From NCBI RefSeq assembly GCF_018687355.1, contig NZ_CP061288.1, forward strand, positions 816,144 to 880,143: a stretch of DNA of 64,000 bases, in the 5' to 3' direction. The position numbers and the translations under genes were made by a program. This DNA comes from Polynucleobacter sp. VK25. Its GTDB lineage: Bacteria > Pseudomonadota > Gammaproteobacteria > Burkholderiales > Burkholderiaceae. The notes under the pieces are model-generated. The model did not search any database. It was not told where the DNA came from and worked only from the letters and a program-made list of their open reading frames with translations. Positions within the stretch are counted from its first letter, which is position 1. Each line of letters opens with the position of its first letter. Positions 28,011-35,473 of the stretch are shown here, in pieces.

Positions 28011-28751
28011 TTACTGGCTTAGACCCACAGTCATGCCGCCACAGACATAGACAGTCTGACCAGTTGTAAAGCCAGCACGCTGATCCAGTAGTGAAGCGGC
28101 GATATGTGCAACTTCTTCTGGTTGACCAATGCGTCCCAATGGAACGCTATCTAAGATGCGCTGTGTAGCAGGTGCGCCAGGAGGATTGGCACTCTTAAAG
28201 AGTTCAGTGGCAATAGGCCCAGGTCCAATGGCGTTAACCGTAATGCCATTAGATGCGAGCTCTAAGGCTAACGTACGAGTTAAGCCTAATAATCCTGCCT
28301 TAGAAGTCGCATATGAAATACGTTCCTCCTTACCCAAAGCTGCACGGCTAGCAATATTCACGATACGACCAAAATGAGCGGCTTTCATAGTAGGAAGGAG
28401 TGCCTGTACGCAAATAATGGCTGCTGCAACATTGACATTCATGACCGCCTGCAGATCCGCAATCGTAGTTTTCTCAATGGTGGCGGGGCGCACGATGCCT
28501 GCATTGTTAACTAAACGAGTAATCGCAAATTTGGCCGTTATCTCCGCTAATGCATCACGCAATACTTTTTCATCCGAAACATCTACTTTGATAAAGGTTT
28601 CATGCTCGGCAACTTTGACGGGCGCTTCTTTATCAAAATTAATCACATGCATGCCATCAGCAATCAGGCGCTCTGTTATTGCGCGACCAATGCCACGGCT
28701 AGCACCGGTAACTAGTACAGATTCTTTAGGGGTTTTGATGTCAGAGCCCAT
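28011..28751 (-). CDS. SDR-family oxidoreductase (FabG-like)
   Basis: A 246-residue short-chain dehydrogenase. The cofactor loop is TGASRGIG (15-22), NNAG lies near 82-85, and the catalytic set is Ser135, Tyr147 and Lys151 in ISYATSKAG. VNAIGPGPIATELF is the usual substrate-loop start. After the second strand the sequence VINFDKEAP has an aspartate, suggesting NAD rather than NADP use. It is the last gene of the Bug/acyl-CoA synthetase/citryl-CoA-lyase-like operon, so it probably oxidises or reduces a hydroxyacyl-CoA or hydroxyacid of that pathway. Confidence 0.88.
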   Translation of the reverse strand: MGSDIKTPKESVLVTGASRGIGRAITERLIADGMHVINFDKEAPVKVAEHETFIKVDVSDEKVLRDALAEITAKFAITRLVNNAGIVRPATIEKTTIADLQAVMNVNVAAAIICVQALLPTMKAAHFGRIVNIASRAALGKEERISYATSKAGLLGLTRTLALELASNGITVNAIGPGPIATELFKSANPPGAPATQRILDSVPLGRIGQPEEVAHIAASLLDQRAGFTTGQTVYVCGGMTVGLSQ

Positions 28752-28760
28752 GATTAAAGG

Positions 28761-29540
28761 TTAGCCAATCTTATTAGCGCCATCCACAAACGGAATAGCA
28801 TGTTCAATGGTGTCCCAAATGAAGCGACCGGACGGGCTTTGTTGCTCTTCAACAATATGGGCAACCAAGCCAGCCGAACGCGAGATCACGGCAAAGCCAC
28901 GCATTACAGCAGTAGGTATGCCAATCTCACCAAGTAGGGCGGCAACAGCGCCGGTAGCATTGATAGTGATTGGACGACCAGCAACTTCATCAACCGCCTT
29001 AGATAGCGTTTCTAGCGCACGAATATGATCGCCTTTGAGTTCCTTTTCAGCACAACCCATTTCTAAAAGTTTGTATGCTCTTGGATCTACAGGCTTATGC
29101 AAGTGATGACCAAATCCAGGAACAGGACCTTTAATGCTCTTGTAATGCTGCGCAATCGAAAGCGCCTCAGCATATTGATCTTTAGAGGCAATGATTCTGT
29201 CGAGTAGAGCGGAGCAGTTCTCCATCGTGCCAATAAAGGAGCTGCCTACTGCAAGTAAACCAGCAGCAACAGCGCCTTGTAGGTTTTCTGGGGCACTCAT
29301 ATAAATGAGGCGTGTTGCGATCGCGCTCGGTGTTAAACCATGTTCCATCAACACAATCAACACTACATCCGTAATACGAATATCAACACCACGAGGCTCT
29401 CTACCCAAAATCTGCATCAGCATCACTTCGGTAAATGTTTTCTTGCCCATTAAATCTGCCACTAAATCTGCATCGCGGTAATGCAGGCTAGTAAGGGTGT
29501 GAGTACATAAGCCGGTAATAGGTGTTTTTTTGTCAGTCAT
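28761..29540 (-). CDS. Citryl-CoA-lyase-like member of the citrate synthase family
   Basis: A 259-residue protein matching only the catalytic half of citrate synthase. VLMEHGLTPSAIATR near 64-78 and VPGFGHHLHKPVDPRAY near 140-156 carry the two active-site histidines (His67, His145), and a C-terminal ISRSAGLVAHIVEEQ gives the CoA/acid-binding arginine. Small proteins like this are annotated as citryl-CoA lyases, which cleave citryl-CoA to acetyl-CoA and oxaloacetate. In this operon it may cleave the CoA ester made by the neighbouring synthetase. The real substrate is unknown. Confidence 0.82.
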   Translation of the reverse strand: MTDKKTPITGLCTHTLTSLHYRDADLVADLMGKKTFTEVMLMQILGREPRGVDIRITDVVLIVLMEHGLTPSAIATRLIYMSAPENLQGAVAAGLLAVGSSFIGTMENCSALLDRIIASKDQYAEALSIAQHYKSIKGPVPGFGHHLHKPVDPRAYKLLEMGCAEKELKGDHIRALETLSKAVDEVAGRPITINATGAVAALLGEIGIPTAVMRGFAVISRSAGLVAHIVEEQQSPSGRFIWDTIEHAIPFVDGANKIG

Positions 29541-29563
29541 GGTCTATTGGTATTAAATAACGT

Positions 29564-31072
29564 TTAGGTAGGCGTTTGAAGTTTTTGAATCACGGCACTC
29601 TTCAGCAACTTACCCACATTGGAGCGTGGCAAGCTCTCGTAAAAATGCACACGCTTAGGGGTCTGAACTGGTCCAAGCAAATTGCGTACAAACGCGATTA
29701 ATTCTGCCTCATCTGCCTGTTGCCCAGGATGTAACTGAACTGCAGCTTGGACAGTTTCTCCCCATTTTTCATCGGGGAGGCCAAAGACAAGGCATTCATG
29801 AACAGCAGGATGCTGACTTAGAGCATTCTCAACATCCACTGGGTAGACGTTAAAGCCACCGGTAATCACGATGTCTTTGAGGCGATCTTTAAGGTATAAA
29901 AATCCGCGCTCATCAATTAAGCCACGATCGCCTGTATGTAACCAGCCTTCAATAATGGTTTCAGCCGTTTTCTCAGGCATGCGCCAATAGCCATTCATCA
30001 GTAGGTCACCACGAGCAACGACTTCACCGATTTCACCGGTGGGCAATAACTTGCCTTCAGGAGACATAATCGCTACATCACTAAACCAGGTAGGCCTTCC
30101 AACTGCAGCCCAGTTATTGGGATCTTCAAAGTCCTCTGGAAGCATGACTGTCAAAATCTGTGGTGCTTCGGTTTGCCCGTACGTTGTGCCTAATACTGGC
30201 CCAAAGAAATCCCGAACCTTACGAACTTGCTCTGGAGGCATTGGTGCCCCTCCATAAATCAGTCTGCGTAACTTTGGAAAATCATTTCTGGATGCATTCG
30301 GCAAAGCCATCAGCATATAAACCAGTGTTGGCGGCATGAAGCAGACAGTACCCCTTCGATCGCGGAAGGCTGATCTCACCACCTCAGCACCTGCGCCATC
30401 CAAGATCACATGACAGCCGCCTTGCGCCAAGATGGGGACGATATAGGTAGATGTGCCATGGGTAATCGGAGCGGCAACTACATAGCGCTCATGCTCATCA
30501 AACCCCCACACCTGAATCTGGTTGCTAATGTTCGCCATCCAAGCGCGGTAGGGCTGCATCACACCTTTAGGAGCGCCGGTGGTACCGCCAGTAAATTTGA
30601 TTGCTTGAATTGCATCTAAAGGTAATTCAAAAGAGGGTTGTGGCGCATCCTCATGTAGATGAATTAGTTCATCCATACTGCGTGCGGATGGGCCAGAGTC
30701 CATGCCTGTGTAAATCCAAGCCCCTGGAGCGCCTTTAAGTAGATCTTGATTGGTAGCATCCAAAATAACGATGGATGGCTCAGTGACATGGATGATGCGT
30801 TGTATCTCTGGATGCGTACTCTTAGGATTCAGTGGGACCCAAACCTTGCCACAAGCTAAAATGGCAAGTAGGGCAGTAATGTGATCGGCGTTATTGCCGG
30901 CACATATGGCAACTCGACTCTGTAGTGTCGGATCTAAAGCGGTAAGACCTGATGCTAGCGCTTTTACTCGAGCAGACAGCGTTGCGTAATGAATCGGACC
31001 CGCAGGGGTATCAATGGCGACGCGGTCGGGCCAGCGTTGTGCAGCCCGCCAAAAGAAATCAATAGGAAACAT
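29564..31072 (-). CDS. AMP-dependent acyl-CoA synthetase
   Basis: A 502-residue ANL-superfamily adenylating enzyme. The phosphate loop is KFTGGTTGAPKGVM near residue 170, with the YGQTEAPQ adenine motif, GWLHTGDRGLIDERGFLYL (the ribose Asp) and the C-terminal KDRLKDIVITGGFNVYPVDVE hinge; PRSNVGKLLK holds the catalytic lysine. Such enzymes activate a carboxylic acid to its CoA thioester through an acyl-AMP. It is upstream of the lyase-like gene and downstream of a Bug protein, so its substrate is probably the acid that protein binds. Chain length cannot be read from the sequence. Confidence 0.9.
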   Translation of the reverse strand: MFPIDFFWRAAQRWPDRVAIDTPAGPIHYATLSARVKALASGLTALDPTLQSRVAICAGNNADHITALLAILACGKVWVPLNPKSTHPEIQRIIHVTEPSIVILDATNQDLLKGAPGAWIYTGMDSGPSARSMDELIHLHEDAPQPSFELPLDAIQAIKFTGGTTGAPKGVMQPYRAWMANISNQIQVWGFDEHERYVVAAPITHGTSTYIVPILAQGGCHVILDGAGAEVVRSAFRDRRGTVCFMPPTLVYMLMALPNASRNDFPKLRRLIYGGAPMPPEQVRKVRDFFGPVLGTTYGQTEAPQILTVMLPEDFEDPNNWAAVGRPTWFSDVAIMSPEGKLLPTGEIGEVVARGDLLMNGYWRMPEKTAETIIEGWLHTGDRGLIDERGFLYLKDRLKDIVITGGFNVYPVDVENALSQHPAVHECLVFGLPDEKWGETVQAAVQLHPGQQADEAELIAFVRNLLGPVQTPKRVHFYESLPRSNVGKLLKSAVIQKLQTPT

Positions 31073-31078
31073 AAGTAG

Positions 31079-32071
31079 TTATTCAGCCTTAGCGCCAGAG
31101 GCTTTGACTACATCACGCCAACGCTTGACTTCAGATGCCTCAAATGCAGCCATCTTTTCTGGTGAGCCGGGCTCCGGTGTTGCAGCCAACTCTTGCATAC
31201 GCTGACGTACTTCAGGTGAGTTAAGTGCTTTATTGAGGGCCGCATTTAATTGAGTGACGATGGGTTTAGGTGTCCCGGCTGGGGCAACCAGAGCAAACCA
31301 TGACTGGACATCAAAACCTGGATAGCCTGATTCGGCAATCGTAGGGACATCCGGTAAAAACGGAGAGCGTTGCGCACTAGTGATAGCAATCGGACGGAGT
31401 TTTCCGGCTTTAATGTGGGGCAATGCAGAAGGAGCATTGTCGAACATGGATTCCACTTGACCGCCAAGCAAATCCGTTACCGCAGGAGCGCTACCTTTGT
31501 ATGGAATATGCAGCATTTGAATCTTTGCCTGCATCTTAAACATTTCACCGGAGAGGTGAATAGATGAGCCGCTGCCTGAGGAAGCAAAGGTTACCCCATC
31601 CTTTGAATCTTTGGCATAGCGCACATAGTCAGCTACAGTTTTTACTGGCAAGTTTGGATTAACCACCAGGATATTTGGAATCTTGGCAATCATGCCTACT
31701 GGTTCGAAATCTTTAATGGGGTCATAGCTCAGGTTAGGGTAGAGCGTGGCATTAATTGTGTTTGCAATTGAGAATGCGTATAGCGTATAGCCATCCGCAG
31801 GTGAGCGAGCTACGATTTCAGCGCCTACGTTGCTGTTTGCGCCGGGGCGATTTTCAACCACGATAGATTGACCCAAGGTAGTGCCCATACTGACCGATAC
31901 CAGGCGCGTTAATACATCAGTAGCGCCGCCGGCCGAATAGCCAACAATAATTTTGATGGGTTTAGTCGGCCATGCTGCTGATGACTGCGCTAGGGCTGGC
32001 ATTGAGGCGGCCGTAATGAGGGCGGCAAAAACTGCCAGCAAACCTTTTTTAGGTGTGAAAAGTAAAGACAT
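31079..32071 (-). CDS. Bug-family (TctC-like) periplasmic binding protein
   Basis: A 330-residue substrate-binding protein with a signal peptide ending SMPALAQ. The mature opening WPTKPIKIIVGYSAGGATD is the Bug-family fold start, with ENRPGANSNVGAE, FASSGSGSSIHLSGEMF and IPYKGSAPAVTDLLGG as further family motifs. AGGAGA just before ATG 32071 decides the start over an upstream in-frame option at 32107. Bug proteins bind carboxylates, usually for tripartite TctABC systems. No tctA or tctB is in the window, so it is an orphan here. First gene of the four-gene operon. Confidence 0.92.
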   Translation of the reverse strand: MSLLFTPKKGLLAVFAALITAASMPALAQSSAAWPTKPIKIIVGYSAGGATDVLTRLVSVSMGTTLGQSIVVENRPGANSNVGAEIVARSPADGYTLYAFSIANTINATLYPNLSYDPIKDFEPVGMIAKIPNILVVNPNLPVKTVADYVRYAKDSKDGVTFASSGSGSSIHLSGEMFKMQAKIQMLHIPYKGSAPAVTDLLGGQVESMFDNAPSALPHIKAGKLRPIAITSAQRSPFLPDVPTIAESGYPGFDVQSWFALVAPAGTPKPIVTQLNAALNKALNSPEVRQRMQELAATPEPGSPEKMAAFEASEVKRWRDVVKASGAKAE

Positions 32072-32243
32072 AGATCTCCTTCGATTTGTAAGGTGCTCTA
32101 AAGACAATCTTTAAAGCCCTAATTTCTTATTTATCCAGTATTTATAACACCAAAGCGGCCTGTACGCCCCAATACAGCCGCACTCCCAGCATCGATCGCT
32201 AGCCCTTTTTATTAGGGTATCTCGCTAGTCAAATAATAAACTT

Positions 32244-32277
32244 CACAACTTCACAACTTCAGAAGTTGTGATATAGT
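32244..32277 (+). promoter_or_regulatory. Perfect palindrome and promoter before the small HTH gene
   Basis: CACAACTTC-A-GAAGTTGTG (32252-32270) is a perfect nine-base inverted repeat. A second copy of CACAACTTC overlaps on the left (32244-32252), making a direct repeat. TATAGT (32272-32277) could be the -10 box, so a protein bound to the palindrome would block it. The site is 26 bases upstream of an HTH gene, so autorepression is plausible but inferred. Confidence 0.6.
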
Positions 32278-32296
32278 GCTAGAACTGGGAGATGAA

Positions 32297-32476
32297 ATGA
32301 AGAGACAGATACCGAAAACACATCAAGCCTTGGAGTGGGTGGGGAAGGGTATGACCGCTGCTCAAGCGGCCAGAAAGATGCAAATTTCAGAATCCAGTGT
32401 GTATGCCGCCCTTAGAAAGACAAAGGCGAAAGAAGTGGGTTGTTGTCCAACGTGTGGTCACAAAATAAGGAACTAA
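32297..32476 (+). CDS. Small HTH protein with a zinc-knuckle-like C-terminus
   Basis: A 59-residue protein. Residues 13-45 form a helix-turn-helix of the resolvase/sigma-like kind (GMTAAQAARKMQISESSVYAAL). The end CCPTCGHKI has a CxxC pair plus His, as in zinc ribbons, which would need a partner to complete a site. An in-frame GTG at 32276 is longer, but GGGAG lies just before ATG 32297. A perfect palindrome overlaps its promoter. It is followed at once by the secreted-protein gene, so both may be under its control. Function unknown. Confidence 0.7.
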   Translation: MKRQIPKTHQALEWVGKGMTAAQAARKMQISESSVYAALRKTKAKEVGCCPTCGHKIRN

Positions 32477-32477
32477 G

Positions 32478-32777
32478 ATGAAAAAGACACTACTAGCAGC
32501 CGTAACGATTTCCGTTGCTGCATTCGCTTATGCGAATACATCACCGTCAGATTCCTCCGAGTTGGTAAATCAGCAGTGCAAAATCTCTGCTGAAGCGGTA
32601 TCCACCTTGAAAGGTTTGCGTTATGGCAACACTTCAATTCGCAAGGACGTATCCACCCTGATTAACGCAAGTCTGAAGACTCCAGAGAATCGTGATCTTG
32701 CGCAAAAGACCTTGAACCTGATGGTCGACGATAAATCATCCGATGTCAGAAGCTTAGAAGGCAAGTACTGCTCTTAA
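32478..32777 (+). CDS. Secreted protein of unknown function
   Basis: A 99-residue protein with a Sec signal peptide (MKKTLLAAVTISVAAFAYA) and probable cleavage after AYA near residue 19. The mature part is short and helical, with one Cys near each end (QQCK and KYCS) that could form a disulfide. No known domain is recognised. It starts one base after the HTH stop codon, so the two are co-transcribed. A good AAGGA ribosome site (AATAAGGAACTAAG) overlaps the previous gene's end. Confidence 0.7.
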   Translation: MKKTLLAAVTISVAAFAYANTSPSDSSELVNQQCKISAEAVSTLKGLRYGNTSIRKDVSTLINASLKTPENRDLAQKTLNLMVDDKSSDVRSLEGKYCS

Positions 32778-32801
32778 GGAGTTCAGTCCAACCGAACTAC
32801 A

Positions 32802-33263
32802 TTGGCGCACAACGCAGAATGTCCTGATTGTGGGAATATGCGGGCACTGTTTAATCAGTGTCCGCATTGCGGTTCTGTCAATTTGCCAATCTTGAGTTCA
32901 GACACGATTGAGCTCAATATCAAGCAGGATGGGCCATATGTGGAAGAGGCTTTAGACCGCCTGACGGATTACTTACGTAAATCCTTAGAAATAGGGATCA
33001 AAGCCATTGTGCTGATTCATGGCTATGGGTCTAGTGGGGAGGGTGGGCGAATTAAATGGGCCATCCATGACGCTCTGGAAAATAACCGCTACTCAGACAG
33101 GGTGGAAGAGTACTACTTTGGTGAAGAGGTTCCTTTTGCCAGCGAGGCCTACCATGCCTTACTCAAACGTCGTCCTGGATTAAAGCGTTACCTCAAGCGC
33201 TTCAAAGAAGGTAATGCTGGCATGACTGTTTTATTGCTGGGATCTCAGGCTAGAAGTGCTTAG
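32802..33263 (+). CDS. Zinc-ribbon plus Smr-like domain protein
   Basis: A 153-residue protein. The N-terminus has a four-cysteine zinc ribbon (CPDCGNMRALFNQCPHCG). Residues 35-100 resemble the Smr domain of MutS2: EEALDRLTDYLRKSLEIGIK, then VLIHGYGSSGEGGRIKWAI, matching the IHGxGxxxG core. The DLHG start motif of Smr is replaced by ELNIKQDG. No ATG fits before the first Cys pair; TTG 32802 is the only start that keeps the ribbon. Smr domains can nick DNA or RNA. The role here is unknown. Confidence 0.7.
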   Translation: MAHNAECPDCGNMRALFNQCPHCGSVNLPILSSDTIELNIKQDGPYVEEALDRLTDYLRKSLEIGIKAIVLIHGYGSSGEGGRIKWAIHDALENNRYSDRVEEYYFGEEVPFASEAYHALLKRRPGLKRYLKRFKEGNAGMTVLLLGSQARSA

Positions 33264-33312
33264 AATAGGGTTATATCTGTAATGAACGTCTCATCTAATA
33301 GGTAGCACTTCC

Positions 33313-33654
33313 ATGACTGCTAAGAAAATCGACCATGCTGTTGTCCATGATGACCATCCAGCTGGCGCAGAAAGTCTCATTGGTGAATTTAAATCTTTAA
33401 TGGCTGATGCTGAGGCATTAATCAAGGCGACAGAAGATCATCCTGGCGCTGCTATTAGCTCTATTCGCAATAAAGCCCTGGAAACTTTGGCCGGTGCCAA
33501 AGAGAGTCTTTCAGGTGTCGAGGGCAGGATGCTGGATAAAGCAAAGGTTGCAGCTGAAGGTGCGGATGATTTTGTTCATCGCAATCCTTGGGAGGCTGTT
33601 GGAGTTGCAGCGGGCTTAGGTTTGCTCATTGGTTTATTTATTGGCCGTCGCTAG
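33313..33654 (+). CDS. YqjD/ElaB-like DUF883 inner-membrane protein
   Basis: A 113-residue protein with a long charged helical N-terminal part and one C-terminal membrane segment in RNPWEAVGVAAGLGLLIGLF, ending GRR. That ending is the DUF883 signature. In E. coli, YqjD anchors to the inner membrane by this helix and binds ribosomes in stationary phase. It leads a three-gene set equivalent to yqjD-yqjE-yqjK. Confidence 0.88.
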   Translation: MTAKKIDHAVVHDDHPAGAESLIGEFKSLMADAEALIKATEDHPGAAISSIRNKALETLAGAKESLSGVEGRMLDKAKVAAEGADDFVHRNPWEAVGVAAGLGLLIGLFIGRR

Positions 33655-33660
33655 AGTCCT

Positions 33661-34029
33661 ATGTCTCAAGAAAATCTACTTTCCTCCATCAAAGGTCTTG
33701 CTACAACTGGAGCATCAATTGCCCAAACACGTTTAGAGCTTTTATCTTTGGATGTGCAAATTGCCAGAAGTAAATTTGTTAGCTTGTTGGTCATGATTAT
33801 TAGCGCTCTATTCTTTTTGTTCTTTGGCCTAGTCATGTTGGCATTGCTCATCGTAATTTATAGCTGGGAGACTGATCGAATGATGGCTCTCGGTTTATTA
33901 ACAGGTGCCTTCCTATCTATCGGAATCATCTTGGCCCTGTTGATTGCGCAGTCACTTCGCAAGATGCCAAGATTATTTGAGGCTTCAATCACTGAATTGG
34001 CCAAAGATCGCGAAGCGCTTTCAAAATGA
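33661..34029 (+). CDS. YqjE-like phage-holin-superfamily membrane protein
   Basis: A 122-residue protein with two membrane helices, LLVMIISALFFLFFGLVMLA near 40-60 and MALGLLTGAFLSIGIILALL near 75-98, and an amphipathic N-terminal half. This matches the YqjE/Phage_holin_3_6 family, in which no lytic function has been shown. It begins six bases after the YqjD-like gene and overlaps the YqjK-like gene by four bases. Confidence 0.85.
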   Translation: MSQENLLSSIKGLATTGASIAQTRLELLSLDVQIARSKFVSLLVMIISALFFLFFGLVMLALLIVIYSWETDRMMALGLLTGAFLSIGIILALLIAQSLRKMPRLFEASITELAKDREALSK

Positions 34030-34307
34030 GCGCCAAACTAGAGGCGCTTGAGCGACGCCAGCAAGAACTCCAGCATCAGGCACACCGTGAGCGTAAGGAG
34101 TTTGCTGAGCATTTTGAGGCTTGGGAAAAGCCGCTATCCTGGGCGGACAAAGGAATAGATGCGGTCAACTTCCTCAAAAGCAATCCCATTCTGTGGACTA
34201 GCGCCTTTGCAGCGCTAGCGCATTACAAACCCAAATTGGCAAGCAAGGCACTTGCTGTGGGTTGGGGTGCTATGAAGATTATCAAGACTGCTAAAAAGCT
34301 CGTTTAA
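34026..34307 (+). CDS. YqjK-like protein
   Basis: A 93-residue basic protein. The first 35 residues are a charged helix (LEALERRQQELQHQAHRERK), and the rest has a weakly hydrophobic stretch around NPILWTSAFAALAHY. It matches YqjK by position and general features. It starts inside the previous stop (ATGA overlap) and its end overlaps the 3' end of apt by four bases on the opposite strand. Confidence 0.7.
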   Translation: MSAKLEALERRQQELQHQAHRERKEFAEHFEAWEKPLSWADKGIDAVNFLKSNPILWTSAFAALAHYKPKLASKALAVGWGAMKIIKTAKKLV

Positions 34308-34822
34308 CTTTTTAATGCTGACTGATGGCGAATGCCTGATTGATTTAAAAGCGCGTTGCCATTTAAGAATGTAATTTCCAACAAAGTCACTGCACCAACG
34401 ACTTCAAAGCCAGCGCTACGAGTTAATCTGTTCGCAGCAACTAGCGTTCCCCCGGTAGCTAGGACATCATCCAATAGCAGTACTCTTGCACCTTTGGGTA
34501 AGGTAGATTGCTGAATCTCTAAAGCGTCATTGCCATATTCCAAGCCATAAGCCTCACGATGACTCGCCAATGGAAGTTTGTTCGGCTTTCTAGCCAAAGC
34601 TAGGCCTTTATCTGCGTGATGGGCTAGAGCTGACCCAAAGATAAAGCCTCGTGATTCAATTCCCAGGATATGGGTGTAATCAAATTGCTGGGCAATCTCA
34701 CCTAACTGGCGAATAGCTTCCTTGAAAGCTGCTGGATTGGCTAGTAGTGGGGATATATCCCTAAAAAGGACGCCGGGTTTTGGAAAATCTGGAACTCCGG
34801 GTAGATAATCTAATAAATTCAT
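34304..34822 (-). CDS. apt: Adenine phosphoribosyltransferase
   Basis: A 172-residue type-I phosphoribosyltransferase that salvages adenine to AMP. The PRPP loop is VLLLDDVLATGGT near 124-136, and FPKPGVLFRDISPLL plus GIESRGFIFGSALA are Apt motifs. The tail (NQSGIRHQSALKS) differs from the usual ending, but the length is normal. It is divergent from the nucleosidase gene, which releases adenine; the 11-base gap suggests overlapping promoters and shared purine-salvage logic. Confidence 0.94.
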   Translation of the reverse strand: MNLLDYLPGVPDFPKPGVLFRDISPLLANPAAFKEAIRQLGEIAQQFDYTHILGIESRGFIFGSALAHHADKGLALARKPNKLPLASHREAYGLEYGNDALEIQQSTLPKGARVLLLDDVLATGGTLVAANRLTRSAGFEVVGAVTLLEITFLNGNALLNQSGIRHQSALKS

Positions 34823-34833
34823 TACAGGCCAAT

Positions 34834-35394
34834 ATGAAAACAGATCTCCTCATTATTACCGCATTAGAGTCCGAGCTCAAGCGTGAATCATTACCTCAAG
34901 GTGTGCACATTGTGTATTCCGGTGTTGGCAAAATTAATGCTGCCATGACCAGCATCAAAGCAATTCATCAATACTCACCAAAAAGAATATTGAACTTTGG
35001 TACAGCCGGAAAACTCAAACCAGAATTACAGGGGCTACTAGAAATCGGTAAAGTCATTCAGCGCGATATGGACGCTGAGCCCTTAGCACCTCGCGGCAGC
35101 ACTCCTTTTTGTAATAGACCCCAGGAGTATGTGTCTACTGGGCAGTTTTTATGCGGATCTGGTGATAGCTTTGTGACTGCATATGATCCCTGGCTCAGCA
35201 GTCAAGGGGTTGATGTTGTTGATATGGAGCTATTTGCAATTGCTGCAATCGCACATGAACACAATATCCCTTGGCAGTCTTTTAAATACATCACAGATGA
35301 TGCCAATGAGAGTTCTGGTGAGGACTGGCAGGCTAAAGTTCATCATGGCCAAGACCTTTTCCTAGATAGAATTCAGGACATATTAAGCAATTAG
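34834..35394 (+). CDS. MTA/SAH-nucleosidase-like phosphorylase-family protein
   Basis: A 186-residue member of the purine-nucleoside phosphorylase/MTAN fold. LLIITALESELKRE is the opening, YSGVGKINAAMTSI the phosphate/ribose region, LNFGTAGKL the base region and VVDMELFAIAAIA the purine/ribose motif, with YITDDANESS near the end (active Asp). MTANs split methylthioadenosine and S-adenosylhomocysteine, freeing adenine. It is shorter than E. coli MTAN (about 230). The ATG at 34834 gives the family start; an earlier ATG overlaps apt. Confidence 0.82.
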   Translation: MKTDLLIITALESELKRESLPQGVHIVYSGVGKINAAMTSIKAIHQYSPKRILNFGTAGKLKPELQGLLEIGKVIQRDMDAEPLAPRGSTPFCNRPQEYVSTGQFLCGSGDSFVTAYDPWLSSQGVDVVDMELFAIAAIAHEHNIPWQSFKYITDDANESSGEDWQAKVHHGQDLFLDRIQDILSN

Positions 35395-35473
35395 CTTTGA
35401 TGGCATTATGGTGCTTATGTATTCCTCGCTTTAAGCAATATCGTTTGGTTAAAGCATCCTGAAGGGGTGATCA

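Noticed and set aside
33661..34029. Holin-like protein as a sign of a prophage
   Set aside because: Its neighbours are YqjD- and YqjK-like, and this family is chromosomal; no other phage gene is present.
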